Assembly (NCBI GenBank): GCA_964418595.1
Contig: CAYQMF010000004.1
Span: forward strand, 53,821 to 117,820
DNA: 64,000 nucleotides
Source: CAYQMF01 sp964418595
Lineage (GTDB): Bacteria > Planctomycetota > UBA1135 > UBA2386
Direction: 5' to 3'
Made by a program: the position numbers and the translations under genes. Every line of letters begins with the position of its first letter. The first letter of the stretch is position 1. Shown here in pieces: positions 25,971-34,410 of the stretch. The notes under the pieces were generated by a model. That model worked only from the letters and a program-made list of their open reading frames with translations. It did not search any database and was not told where the DNA came from.

Positions 25971-27266
25971 ATGTCCGTCGCGACCATCCCTGAAGTCCTC
26001 GCCGACGTCCGCGCCGGCCGCCCGGTGATCCTCGTCGATGATCCCGGGCGCGAGAACGAAGGCGACCTCTGCTTCGCGGCGGAGCACGTCACGCCGGAGC
26101 TGGTGAACCTGCTGGCGAAGGATGCCCGGGGCCTCATCTGCCTGGCTCTCGACGCCGAGACCTGCGATCGCCTCAACCTCGTGCCACAGACCGCGGTGAA
26201 CGAGACCAAGATGGCCACCGCGTTCACCGTCACGATCGGCGCAAGGCACGGCGTCACCACGGGCATCTCGGCGGCCGATCGGGCGACGACCATCCGCGCC
26301 GCGGTGCGGGAAGGCGCGCAGGCGTCAGACCTGATCCGCCCAGGACACGTGCAGCCGTTGCGCGCGCGGGACGGCGGTGTGCTGGTCCGCGCCGGCCACA
26401 CCGAGGCGATCGTGGACCTCTGCCGGCTGGCCGGCCTGCGGCCGGCGGGGGTCATCTGCGAGATCATGCGCGACGACGGCACGATGGCGCGCCTCCCCGA
26501 CCTCATCGAGTTCGGCGCCCGTCGCGGGATCAAGATCGCGACCATCGCCGATCTGGTGGAGTACCGGCGGCGCCGCGAGCGCCTCATCGACCGCGTGGCG
26601 GTCGCCCAGATGCCGACGCGCGCGGGCGAGTTCACGAGCTACACGTACGTGAGCCTGGTCGACAACCGGGTCCACGTCGCGTTGACCGTCGGCATCGAGC
26701 GGCCCGCGGAGGCCGGCGGGCGGTTTCCGCCGATCGCCGAGCCGGTGTTGGTGCGGGTGCACAGCCAATGTCTCACCGGCGACGTCTTCGGCTCGCTGCG
26801 GTGCGACTGCGGTGAGCAGCTCGCGCGCGCGATGGCCGCGGTACAGGCCGCCGGCAAGGGTGTCGTCCTCTACATCAGCCAGGAAGGCCGTGGCATCGGC
26901 CTGGCCGAGAAGATGCGGGCCTATGCGCTCCAGGACAGCGGCCTCGACACGGTCGAGGCCAACCAGCACCTCGGCTTCCGTCCCGACGAGCGCGAGTTCG
27001 GCACCGGAGCGCAGATCCTGCACGACCTCGGGGTCCGCCGGCTCCGCGTCCTCACCAACAACCCCAAGAAACTGGCGGGCCTGCACGGATACGGGCTCGA
27101 GGTCGTCGAGCAGGTACCGATGGTGATCGACCCCAACCCCCACAACGAGAGGTACTTGCGCGTGAAGCGTGAGAAGATGGGTCACCTCCTCCCGGACGCG
27201 GCCGGCGCCGGTCAAGGCGGGTCCCCGCCGCCGCCTGCCGGCGGCCCGCAACCGTCGGGAAGATAA
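25971..27266 (+). CDS. ribBA: Bifunctional 3,4-dihydroxy-2-butanone-4-phosphate synthase / GTP cyclohydrolase II
   Basis: 431 residues. Residues 1-200 are RibB: DDPGRENEGDL (metal-binding acidic loop), RHGVTTGISAADR and RAGHTEA. Residues 205-400 are RibA: RVHSQCLTGDVFGSLRCDCGEQL contains the three zinc cysteines, then YISQEGRGIGL and TNNPKK. The two domains make the two riboflavin precursors from ribulose 5-phosphate and GTP. The last ~30 residues are a Pro/Gly-rich tail. No FMN riboswitch was recognised; the start is only 15 bases after the -10. An ECF sigma gene follows after 24 bases. Confidence 0.96.
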   Translation: MSVATIPEVLADVRAGRPVILVDDPGRENEGDLCFAAEHVTPELVNLLAKDARGLICLALDAETCDRLNLVPQTAVNETKMATAFTVTIGARHGVTTGISAADRATTIRAAVREGAQASDLIRPGHVQPLRARDGGVLVRAGHTEAIVDLCRLAGLRPAGVICEIMRDDGTMARLPDLIEFGARRGIKIATIADLVEYRRRRERLIDRVAVAQMPTRAGEFTSYTYVSLVDNRVHVALTVGIERPAEAGGRFPPIAEPVLVRVHSQCLTGDVFGSLRCDCGEQLARAMAAVQAAGKGVVLYISQEGRGIGLAEKMRAYALQDSGLDTVEANQHLGFRPDEREFGTGAQILHDLGVRRLRVLTNNPKKLAGLHGYGLEVVEQVPMVIDPNPHNERYLRVKREKMGHLLPDAAGAGQGGSPPPPAGGPQPSGR

Positions 27267-27290
27267 GGAGGCGGGCGCAGTCCAAGGCGC

Positions 27291-27908
27291 GTGCCCGCAC
27301 TGAGACTCATGCAACACGCTGACGAACCCGCCCTGATCGCGGCTGCCGTGGGTGGGGACCACGGCGCCTTCCGGGCGCTCGTCGAGGGCTATGCGGAGCG
27401 CCTGCACCGCCTGATCGGCCGCTTCACGCGGGATCCCGGAGAGATCGAAGACCTGGCCCAGGAGGTATTCGTGAAGGTCTACCGCAAGCTCGGCACCTTC
27501 CAGCACGAGTCGGCGTTCTACACCTGGCTGTATCGGATCGCGGTGAACACCGCGACCGACTTCCTGTCGCGCAGCCGTCGCCGCCGCCTTCGCCTCGTCG
27601 ACACGGACGCGGAGCTCGAAGCCGCAGGCGCCGGCACGCGCGGCGACGTGACGGTCGAACCGCTGCTCGACGACGAGCTGCGTCGCGTCACACGGGAGGT
27701 GCTCGCCACGCTTCCCGAGAAGTACCGCAACATCCTCATCCTGCGCGAGTACGAGGACCTCTCGTACACCGACATGGCCGCCGTGCTGCAATGCAGCATG
27801 GGCACCGTGGAGTCGCGCCTGTTCCGCGCGCGCCAGCGTTTCAAGGAAGCGCTGGCCCGCCTGCACCCCGAACTCGTGCCGCACGTGCGCGGCGGAGTGT
27901 CCCCATGA
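27291..27908 (+). CDS. ECF sigma factor (RpoE-like)
   Basis: 205 residues from GTG 27291; an ATG at 27309 is an alternative giving 199 residues. Region 2 (DHGAFRALVEGYAERLHRLI ... DLAQEVFVKVYRKL ... YTWLYRIAVNTATDFLSR) recognises the -10, and region 4 (LPEKYRNILILREYEDLSYTDMAAVL ... GTVESRLFRARQRF) the -35. AAGGAGG at 27265-27271 is about 20 bases before the GTG, rather far. The following gene overlaps its stop by ATGA and looks like its anti-sigma factor, so the pair forms a regulatory switch. Confidence 0.93.
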   Translation: MPALRLMQHADEPALIAAAVGGDHGAFRALVEGYAERLHRLIGRFTRDPGEIEDLAQEVFVKVYRKLGTFQHESAFYTWLYRIAVNTATDFLSRSRRRRLRLVDTDAELEAAGAGTRGDVTVEPLLDDELRRVTREVLATLPEKYRNILILREYEDLSYTDMAAVLQCSMGTVESRLFRARQRFKEALARLHPELVPHVRGGVSP

Positions 27909-28363
27909 AGCACCCCCTGGACGACCGAGATCTCCTCGACGCCGATCGCCATGCCGAGGGCACCATGCCCGAGGCGGAGCGGTCTGCCTTCGAGTCGCGG
28001 CTGCGCGATGACCAGCCCCTTGCCGAGGCCGTGCAGCAGGCCCAGGCCCTGCGCCGGCTGTTCGCCGTCGCCAAGGCCGAGCCCGCACCGGCCGTGCGCG
28101 AGGGCTTCGAGGCCCGGGTCCTGCAGCGGGTACGGAGCGAGGCGGGCGTCACCACCGAACTCGCGGGTCTGGCGGAACGACGACTGGTGGCCACGGCGCG
28201 CTTCTGCGTGATCGCCGCCGCGGTGATTCTCACGGTGGCGATCCTGTTCGTGGCGGGTGTGCTGCGACCGCTGGACTCCGGGCAGCTCCAGGCAGATGAC
28301 GAGGTCCTCATCCAGCAGCTCGACCAGCGCATCCAGGCCGAGGGCGGCAGCGAGCGCCGATGA
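27905..28363 (+). CDS. Probable anti-sigma factor, single-pass membrane protein
   Basis: 152 residues. N-terminal acidic region (DRDLLDADRHAEGTMPEAERSAFESRL) resembles the sigma-binding domain of anti-sigma factors, but I do not see the zinc HxxxCxxC motif. One membrane helix at residues ~98-120 (ARFCVIAAAVILTVAILFVAG) leaves a short C-terminal tail outside. Overlap with the sigma gene (ATGA) is the main functional evidence. Likely holds the ECF sigma at the membrane until an envelope signal arrives. Confidence 0.75.
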   Translation: MKHPLDDRDLLDADRHAEGTMPEAERSAFESRLRDDQPLAEAVQQAQALRRLFAVAKAEPAPAVREGFEARVLQRVRSEAGVTTELAGLAERRLVATARFCVIAAAVILTVAILFVAGVLRPLDSGQLQADDEVLIQQLDQRIQAEGGSERR

Positions 28364-28746
28364 GCGTGCGGGTCTGGTTGGCCGGCGCGGTGGTGTCGGC
28401 GCTCGTGGCCGGCACGGCGCTCGGCATCGCGGTATGCCGGGGCATGGCCAGCAGCGAGCGCGATGCCGCGGAGCTGGCGTCGGCCGACCGGGAGTTCCTC
28501 CAGCGATTCGCCTCGGAGTTCGCGCTGAGTGGCCAGCAGGTGACCCTGCTGGGGGCGATCCTGCGCCGCCGTGCGCACGACGAGACCTCGATCTTCCGTC
28601 GCAACCTGCCGAGCCTGCCGGCGGCGGTGCAGGACGAACTCGGTGGCGCACGCCGCGCCGCCGACAAACGCATCGAGTTCATGTTGGACCCGTCGCAGCG
28701 AGCCCGGTACGAGCAGCTCCGGCAAGCCCAGGATTCGAGGCGCTAG
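28360..28746 (+). CDS. Small membrane-anchored helical protein, Spy/CpxP-like size
   Basis: 128 residues overlapping the anti-sigma gene by ATGA. N-terminal membrane helix or uncleaved signal (residues 5-25), then a helical periplasmic region (FLQRFASEFALSGQQVTLLGAILRRR ... MLDPSQRARYEQLR). Size and the terminal 'L(T/D)PxQRxxYE' pattern recall Spy/CpxP-type or metal-sensor accessory proteins, but homology is not certain. Its place behind a sigma/anti-sigma pair suggests it senses the periplasmic signal. Confidence 0.6.
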   Translation: MSVRVWLAGAVVSALVAGTALGIAVCRGMASSERDAAELASADREFLQRFASEFALSGQQVTLLGAILRRRAHDETSIFRRNLPSLPAAVQDELGGARRAADKRIEFMLDPSQRARYEQLRQAQDSRR

Positions 28747-28786
28747 CGGCGAGCGCGAAGCCAAGAGACCGCGGAGAACAAGAGAC

Positions 28787-30700
28787 ATGGCCAAGGGTGT
28801 TGGACTCGACATCGGTGAGTACGAGATCAAGGTCGTCGAGCTCGATGGCTCCCTGAAGAAGCCGCGACTGACCAAGGTCAACATCGACCTCGCCGAGTCG
28901 GCGCCGGGTCCCGATGCCGCCGTCGCGGATGTGCCGGGGCGGGCCGTCCTGCACGTCCTGAAGGACGCGGGGCTCGGACGCGACAACATCAGCGTTGCGT
29001 TCCCCTGTCGCGAGGCGGTGTTGCGCACGATCTCCGTGCCGTTCGTCGGCGAGGAGAACATCCGCAAGGTGCTGAAGTTCGAGGTCGAGGGTTCGATCCA
29101 CAGCCACAACGTCGACGACATGGTCATCGACTTCGTCTCCATGGAGGCCTCGGCGAGTACGACCAAGGTGATGGTGGTCGCGGTGCCCAAGCCGTCGCTG
29201 CGCACCCGCCTGAAGTCGCTCGAGGCCGTGGGTATCGAGCCGGAGAACGTCGACCTCGACGCCACGGCCCTGTACCGCACGGCCGAGTGCATCGGCTGCT
29301 TCAGCGAACCGATCGACGGCGCCGAGCCGCCCGCCGAGGGCGAGCCCCCCCGCGCGCGCCTCGTGATCGACGTCGGCGCCCGTTCGGCCGCCGTGCTGCT
29401 GGTCGTGGGCGGTCGGCTCCTCGACCTGCGCACGCTGCGCACGGGAACCGACGCGGTGGTGGACGAGATCGTCGCCGCCCACCAGATCACCCCGGCCATC
29501 GCCCGCAAGCTCGCGCTCGAAGCGCTGCAGACCGGCGAGGATCAGGGCTACGCGATCACGGCGCCAGCCGATGCTGCCGGCGCTCCGGAGGCGGAGGCGG
29601 CTGCTGCTGCCGCCGCGGTCGCGGCGCCGCAGGAGTCCCTCTCGCATGCCTTCGTGGCGGGCGCGCGTGACCGGTTCCTCGAGCGGTTCCGTCGCGAGCT
29701 GATGCGGTTCATCGCGTCGGTGTCCAACGTCGGCGCGATCGAGGCGGTGTGGATCACGGGTGGTGGCTCGCTCATGCCGGGCGTGGCCGACGTGATCGGC
29801 GAGGTCTGCGGGTGCCAGCCGCGCATGCTCGACGTGCTCGGCCGCTTGCAGCATGGTCTGAACGAGGAGGAGGCGGCGGCGATCAACCCGCGCATCGCCG
29901 TGGCCGTCGGGCTCGCCCTCGGAATGATGGGCGGGCCGCTGCGCCTCAACTTCCGCCGTGAAGACCTCGCGTTTGCCCGCCAGTTCGATCGCCTGAAGTT
30001 CCCGCTGGCCGTGACCTGCATGCTCGGCCTGTTCTTCTGCGTGTTCCTGGGCCTGCGCAACCTGAAGCAGCTCGGCTACCTGGAGTCGGAGTACGGCACC
30101 ACGACCATGATTCCGCCGGAGGAACGCAAGGGCGGGGCACCGGTGCGGTTCGCGGGTGTGTACGTGCAGCGACTCATGGCGCCGACCGGCTGGATGGATC
30201 AACGCATGGAGCGGCGCGCCTACACCCAGCTGTGCGAACGTCTCGCCAACGCGGACACGTTCAAGCAGCTCGACATGATCCGCGCCGAGCTCGAGAAGCT
30301 GAAGAAATCCGAGCAGGAGAAGACCGGCTACTACGCCGACCTCGCGCTCGAGTCGGGGTTCGCGGTCCTGGTGCGCATGAGCCAGGTGCTGAAGTCGATC
30401 GAGGGTCAGCTCGGTCGCTACCTGATCACCGACATCAGGATGGAGCTGCCGCCGAACGGCTCGCGCTATGTCGAGATCGTGTTCGCGCTACGACGCGACT
30501 TCCGCACGATCTACGACGCGATCAAGCAGGCGTTCGCCGACGATGCCCGGGATGCGGCCAGTCCGTTCGCGAAGGTCGGCGAGGCGATCGGCGTGGAGAA
30601 GCTCTTCTCCGACCTCGAGCCGGGCGAGGAGGGCGCGTACATGACGCTGAAGGTCGACGTCAAGCCGACGTTCGGCGTGTTCCAGGACGTGAGCAAGTAG
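28787..30700 (+). CDS. pilM: PilM/GspL-like actin-fold assembly protein with membrane helix and C-terminal domain
   Basis: 637 residues, nearly twice a normal PilM. Residues 1-390 have the actin-like ATPase fold: GLDIGEYEIKVVEL at the N-terminus, VLHVLKDAGLGRDNISVAFP, VIDVGARSAAVLLV, WITGGGSLMPG. A membrane helix lies at about 404-421 (AVTCMLGLFFCVFLG). The remaining ~210 residues form a helix plus alpha/beta domain (DIRMELPPNGSRYVEIVFAL) on the far side. This order equals GspL or a PilM-PilN fusion. It would be part of the inner-membrane platform of a type II secretion or type IV pilus machine. An Ala/Glu-rich linker is at ~265-285. A 202-residue partner follows after four bases. Confidence 0.82.
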   Translation: MAKGVGLDIGEYEIKVVELDGSLKKPRLTKVNIDLAESAPGPDAAVADVPGRAVLHVLKDAGLGRDNISVAFPCREAVLRTISVPFVGEENIRKVLKFEVEGSIHSHNVDDMVIDFVSMEASASTTKVMVVAVPKPSLRTRLKSLEAVGIEPENVDLDATALYRTAECIGCFSEPIDGAEPPAEGEPPRARLVIDVGARSAAVLLVVGGRLLDLRTLRTGTDAVVDEIVAAHQITPAIARKLALEALQTGEDQGYAITAPADAAGAPEAEAAAAAAAVAAPQESLSHAFVAGARDRFLERFRRELMRFIASVSNVGAIEAVWITGGGSLMPGVADVIGEVCGCQPRMLDVLGRLQHGLNEEEAAAINPRIAVAVGLALGMMGGPLRLNFRREDLAFARQFDRLKFPLAVTCMLGLFFCVFLGLRNLKQLGYLESEYGTTTMIPPEERKGGAPVRFAGVYVQRLMAPTGWMDQRMERRAYTQLCERLANADTFKQLDMIRAELEKLKKSEQEKTGYYADLALESGFAVLVRMSQVLKSIEGQLGRYLITDIRMELPPNGSRYVEIVFALRRDFRTIYDAIKQAFADDARDAASPFAKVGEAIGVEKLFSDLEPGEEGAYMTLKVDVKPTFGVFQDVSK

Positions 30701-30704
30701 AGCC

Positions 30705-31313
30705 ATGGAGAAGAAGTTCGACCTCTACAAGGTGATCATCATCGCGTCGCTGGTGCTCAGCCCCGTCGCTGGAGGCTGGGCGTACTGGCTGCAGGGGCGG
30801 ATCGCCGAGGGCGAGAAGGCGATCGCACAGGCCAAGAATCCGCGCGGGCCCCTGCAGGCCATCGGCCTCCTGCAGCAGGAGATCGACGGCATGCGCGCCA
30901 AGTCCGGGAGCGCGCAGGCGGAGGCGGATCCGCGCACCTATTTCGACGTGCAGGTGTCGCGGTCCTCGCAGAGCCTGCGGCGCACCGACTTCATCCTCAA
31001 CACCCTCCAGGACACGCGGGTCAGCGACCTCAAGGCCGTCGATCGCCAGTGGTCGATCGAGTTCAAGGAGGGCGGCAAGACGCCGTTGCCGATGGCCCGG
31101 GAGCTGATCACGAACATCCTGCACAACGTCGAGGCGCACTCCCCGGCGTGGCGGTTGCGCACGCTGCATCTGAAGAACCGCGAGACCCGGGAGCTGCGCG
31201 CGCGCGGCGGCAAGCCGCCGCCTGAGGTGTCCGACGAGTGGTTCGTCGACCGCATGGTGTTCGCCAAGCGCGAACCGGATCCCGCCCAGGCCAATCGCGG
31301 CCGCGGGCGGTGA
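30705..31313 (+). CDS. Single-pass membrane protein, GspM/PilO-like partner of the upstream gene
   Basis: 202 residues. Short cytoplasmic tail (MEKKFDLYK), one membrane helix (residues 10-28) and a periplasmic domain with an initial coiled coil. Size, topology and position directly after the PilM/GspL-like gene suggest an assembly-platform component such as GspM or PilO, but the sequence itself is not diagnostic. Its stop overlaps the start of the next lipoprotein gene (GTGA). Confidence 0.6.
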   Translation: MEKKFDLYKVIIIASLVLSPVAGGWAYWLQGRIAEGEKAIAQAKNPRGPLQAIGLLQQEIDGMRAKSGSAQAEADPRTYFDVQVSRSSQSLRRTDFILNTLQDTRVSDLKAVDRQWSIEFKEGGKTPLPMARELITNILHNVEAHSPAWRLRTLHLKNRETRELRARGGKPPPEVSDEWFVDRMVFAKREPDPAQANRGRGR

Positions 31314-31786
31314 GGTGCGCGCCGCGGTGCGGCGTGGTCGGTGCCTGTGGTCTCACGCTCGCGCTCGCGAGTTGCGCCGACCTGGTCCAGTACGCGCACG
31401 ACCTCGGTGACGAACGCACCGGCCGGACCCCGCTCGTCTGCATGCCGGCGCAGGCGCTCGGCTTCGTCGGCTTCGGCGTCGGGTTCCCGATCTGCATCGT
31501 GATGCTGCCGGCGTCGTGGATCGTGTACGAAGTGCATGCATCCAACGATCCGAGTGCCGCGGATGCGGTGTCGACGCTGTTCTGGCCGTCGTTCGTACTC
31601 TGGCGCGTCGGCAATCTCCTCGCCGCTCCGTTGGACCTGGTCGAGCTGGCCGTGTATCGGGCGTGGCGAGATCCGGAGGCCATGACCGCCGATGAGCGCG
31701 AGGAGCTGGAGGCGGAGATCGATGCGCGGGCGCTGCCGAGCTACCCTGTCGAGTCGATCTATCCCAAGGTCCCGCGGCGGGGCTGA
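31310..31786 (+). CDS. Small lipoprotein of unknown function
   Basis: 158 residues from GTG 31310, overlapping the previous stop. Lipobox LASC after a hydrophobic stretch (GACGLTLALASC). The mature part has two hydrophobic segments (LGFVGFGVGFPICIVMLPASWIVYEV) and a charged tail. Placement at the end of a pilus/secretion-like operon suggests an envelope partner, but no family was recognised. The GTG is chosen because it immediately precedes the signal and gives a translationally coupled start. Confidence 0.6.
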   Translation: MRCAPRCGVVGACGLTLALASCADLVQYAHDLGDERTGRTPLVCMPAQALGFVGFGVGFPICIVMLPASWIVYEVHASNDPSAADAVSTLFWPSFVLWRVGNLLAAPLDLVELAVYRAWRDPEAMTADEREELEAEIDARALPSYPVESIYPKVPRRG

Positions 31787-31822
31787 CGTCGGCGGGTTGG
31801 CAGGCATCGGATCCGAGCACGC

Positions 31823-32809
31823 ATGAGCGACACCAAGGCACGTGACCGCCTCGTCGAGGCGACCCTCGGGGGCAAGGGCAAGCTGCCGCTCCTCGACGTG
31901 CTCGTTGCCCTGGTACCGGTGGCAAGGCTCCGGCAGATCGCGCGCGAGCGCGGCCTCTCTCCGAAGGGCTTCCGCGTCGACATCGCCCCAGCACCGGCGC
32001 TTGCGGCGGTGCTGGCGCGCGATCTCGACCCCGACATCGTGCAAGAGGTCTGCGGTGCGCTGGTGGAGCTGCGGCCGCCGGAGGAGACCGCGCCGCCGCC
32101 GCCGCCGCCGCCTGCCGTGGCGCCGCCGAGCACGGATGCGACGGCAGAGACGCTCGCCCGCACGGAGCAGATGCTGCAGCGCGCGCAAGAGGCGAGCCTG
32201 CGCGATGGCGGGTTGATCGCCGAGCTGGAGCGACGGTTGGCCGCGGAGCAGGAGCGCTCGGCCATCCTGCGCGGGCAGTTGACGAACCTTCCGCAGCGAC
32301 CGGCGGCACAGGAGAGCAGCGGGGCGGATCGCGATGTGGTTCGCGAGCTGCACGATGCACGCATCGAAATCGAGGCCTTCGCCCGTGCCGAGGAGGACTA
32401 CCGGCGCCGGATCGCGGAGCAGCAGGCGCAGTTGCGCGACGCCGAAGTGCGGATCGAGGAACTGCAGGCCAAGGTCCCGCGCGGCCAGCAGCGCAAGGCG
32501 CCACCGCCTCCGCTGCCGCCGGCGGAGCGGTTCCGCATCCCGCACTTCTCGGCAGAGTTCTACCGATCGATCGAGGGCCGCGACCGGCGGGCGGTGGAGG
32601 CGGTCTTCGACGCCGTGTTCCGCCTCGCCGTGGCTGGCTTTGCCTACCCCGGCCTCGAGGTCAAGCAACTCGGGGGCGTCGACCTCTGGAGCCTGCGTGC
32701 CGGGATCAAGCTTCGCGTGTACTTCCAGCCGCGCAGCGACGGCGACGTCGACATCCTCGCGGCCGGCGACCGCGAGGACCAGCACACGCTGCTGCGCCGG
32801 TTGCGTTGA
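31823..32809 (+). CDS. Coiled-coil protein with C-terminal RelE/ParE-like domain
   Basis: 328 residues. Residues 1-80 are a helical domain (LLDVLVALVPVARLRQIARERGLSPKGFR) that could be DNA- or protein-binding. A poly-Pro linker at ~90-100 precedes a coiled coil (110-220; LIAELERRLAAEQERSAILR). The last ~90 residues read like a RelE/ParE toxin fold: FYRSIEGRDRRAVEAVFDAV, YPGLEVKQLGG, DLWSLRAGIKLRVYF and VDILAAGDREDQHTLLRRL. No separate antitoxin gene is adjacent, so the N-terminal part may act as a built-in antitoxin, or the domain may be a tamed RNase or binding domain. Function is inference. Confidence 0.6.
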   Translation: MSDTKARDRLVEATLGGKGKLPLLDVLVALVPVARLRQIARERGLSPKGFRVDIAPAPALAAVLARDLDPDIVQEVCGALVELRPPEETAPPPPPPPAVAPPSTDATAETLARTEQMLQRAQEASLRDGGLIAELERRLAAEQERSAILRGQLTNLPQRPAAQESSGADRDVVRELHDARIEIEAFARAEEDYRRRIAEQQAQLRDAEVRIEELQAKVPRGQQRKAPPPPLPPAERFRIPHFSAEFYRSIEGRDRRAVEAVFDAVFRLAVAGFAYPGLEVKQLGGVDLWSLRAGIKLRVYFQPRSDGDVDILAAGDREDQHTLLRRLR

Positions 32810-32839
32810 GCGCGCACCTGCTGGCTGCCGGGCGTCGGG

Positions 32840-32845
32840 TAACCT
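32840..32845 (+). promoter_or_regulatory. -10 hexamer TAACCT, 7 bases before GTG 32853
   Basis: Leaderless spacing; supports GTG as the aat start. Confidence 0.45.
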
Positions 32846-32852
32846 CGCGTCC

Positions 32853-33578
32853 GTGACCCGCGCGTTCCCGGTCTACCTGCCCGTCGATGCGCCGCCGCAG
32901 TTCCCCGACCCGAGCCGCTGCGACGGTGAAGGCCTGGTCGCCGTGGGCGGTGATCTGTCGTGCGACCGGCTGCTGGCGGCGTACCGCGGCGGGATCTTCC
33001 CCTGGTTCGACGACCGCGTCCCGCCGCTGTGGTGGTCGCCCGACCCGCGTGCGGTGATCACCGCGGCGACCTTGCACGTCTCGCGTCGCCTGCGCCGCAC
33101 CATGCGCGCAGGGTGCTTCGAGGTCACCTGGGACCGCGCGTTCGACTCCGTCATGGCGGCCTGCGCGGAACGTCGGACGGACGGCACGTGGATCACAACC
33201 GACATGCGCTCGGCGTACGCCGCGCTGCACGCGCTCGGCCATGCGCACAGCCTCGAGGTCTGGGACGGCGACGATCTGGTGGGTGGGATCTACGGCGTGC
33301 ACATCGGCGGCGTGTTCGCGGGCGAGAGCATGTTCCATCGCGTCACCGATGCCTCGAAGGTCGCGCTCGTCGCCCTCGCCACGTTCCTGTTCGGCGCGGG
33401 CGTCGAAGTGCTGGATGTCCAGCTCACGACTCCGCATCTGCTGCGCATGGGGGCATGCGAGATCCGGCGCAAGGTCTACCTCGCCCACCTCGCGCGGTTG
33501 CGGGATCGCGCGGTCGACCTGGGTTGGGACGACGATCCGGCGCGTCGGCGCCCGGCGGGGGCTTTCGTGGCCACCTGA
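32853..33578 (+). CDS. aat: Leucyl/phenylalanyl-tRNA--protein transferase
   Basis: 241 residues from GTG. Adds Leu or Phe from aminoacyl-tRNA to proteins with N-terminal Arg or Lys, marking them for ClpAP/ClpS degradation. Hallmarks: FPDPSRCDGEGLVAVGGDL, AYRGGIFPWF, PLWWSPDPRAV, GTWITTDMRSAYAALH, HSLEVW, GGIYGVHIGGVFAGESMF and DVQLTTPHLLRMGA. Length is normal. A TAACCT hexamer 7 bases upstream decides the GTG start. Confidence 0.97.
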   Translation: MTRAFPVYLPVDAPPQFPDPSRCDGEGLVAVGGDLSCDRLLAAYRGGIFPWFDDRVPPLWWSPDPRAVITAATLHVSRRLRRTMRAGCFEVTWDRAFDSVMAACAERRTDGTWITTDMRSAYAALHALGHAHSLEVWDGDDLVGGIYGVHIGGVFAGESMFHRVTDASKVALVALATFLFGAGVEVLDVQLTTPHLLRMGACEIRRKVYLAHLARLRDRAVDLGWDDDPARRRPAGAFVAT

Positions 33579-33605
33579 CGGTCGTTTGTAGGCGCGGGTT
33601 CGCGC

Positions 33606-33611
33606 TACGCT
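33606..33611 (+). promoter_or_regulatory. -10 hexamer TACGCT, 7 bases before TTG 33619
   Basis: Leaderless spacing to the TTG start of the kinase-like gene. Confidence 0.4.
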
Positions 33612-33618
33612 CTCGCCC

Positions 33619-34410
33619 TTGCCCCCCGCCCCTGCAGTCGACGATGGCCAGCGTGCCGGCGAGCGCCGCGATCCCGCGGCGACCCTCCTGCCCACGCCGC
33701 CCTTCGACGTCGACGTGCTGAAGGCCGACGTCGTCAGCCGCGTCGAGCGCGTGCGGCAGGGCGACCGCACCTGGATCCGCAAGACCTACGCGCCGGCACC
33801 GTTCTTCCTGTGGCGCACCTTCCTGGTGCGCAGCAAGGCGGCCCGCGAGTACCGCAACCTGCGCGCCCTGGTGGACGCTGGGGTGCCTGCCGTCCGGCCG
33901 CTGGCGTGGGAGGAGACGCGGCGCATGGGTTGCGTGCCGCGGTGTACGCTCTGGCTCGCGGACGCAGGGCCGGCGGGTGACCTGCGCGTTGCCTTCGCGC
34001 GCGACGACGCCGGCCAGCGCCGGTCCCGGGCGCAGGCCATGGGGCGCCTCTTGCGAGCGATGCACGACGCGGGCTTCGTCAGCCTCACCGCGTACCCGCG
34101 CAACGTCCTGGTCGGCGCCGACGACCGGCTCCTGCTCTGCGATCAGCCGTACCTGCGCCGGCGACAGGGGCCGGTGCGGGGTGGCGGTGCCGGCATCGAC
34201 CTGTACGACGCGTTGTTCACGGCCGGTCGGCAGCGCATGCTCTCGCGCAGCGAGCGTTGGCGTTCCCTCCTCGCCTACTGTGGCGGCGACCGCGAGGCGG
34301 CGCGCATCTGGTGGCGCGGGCTGCGGGCACGCCGGCGGTCGTGGCAGCGCTTCCTCAAGGGCTGCATCAAGGTGATCGGCAAACTCGGAGTGTGGGCGAA
34401 GCAGCCATGA
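33619..34410 (+). CDS. Lipopolysaccharide kinase (WaaP/Kdo kinase)-like protein
   Basis: 263 residues from TTG 33619. Small atypical kinase: DRTWIRKTY holds the likely nucleotide-binding Lys, REYRNLRALVDAGVPAVRPLAW is the helix-C region, MGRLLRAMHDAGF...YPRNVLV is the catalytic-loop region, and LLLCDQPYL the metal-Asp segment. The usual catalytic Asp of the H-x-D loop is not evident (SLTAYPRN), so activity may be lost or altered. C-terminal residues are basic (WWRGLRARRRSWQRFLKG) and may contact membranes. Overlaps the next methyltransferase by ATGA, suggesting shared envelope-lipid modification. Confidence 0.65.
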   Translation: MPPAPAVDDGQRAGERRDPAATLLPTPPFDVDVLKADVVSRVERVRQGDRTWIRKTYAPAPFFLWRTFLVRSKAAREYRNLRALVDAGVPAVRPLAWEETRRMGCVPRCTLWLADAGPAGDLRVAFARDDAGQRRSRAQAMGRLLRAMHDAGFVSLTAYPRNVLVGADDRLLLCDQPYLRRRQGPVRGGGAGIDLYDALFTAGRQRMLSRSERWRSLLAYCGGDREAARIWWRGLRARRRSWQRFLKGCIKVIGKLGVWAKQP

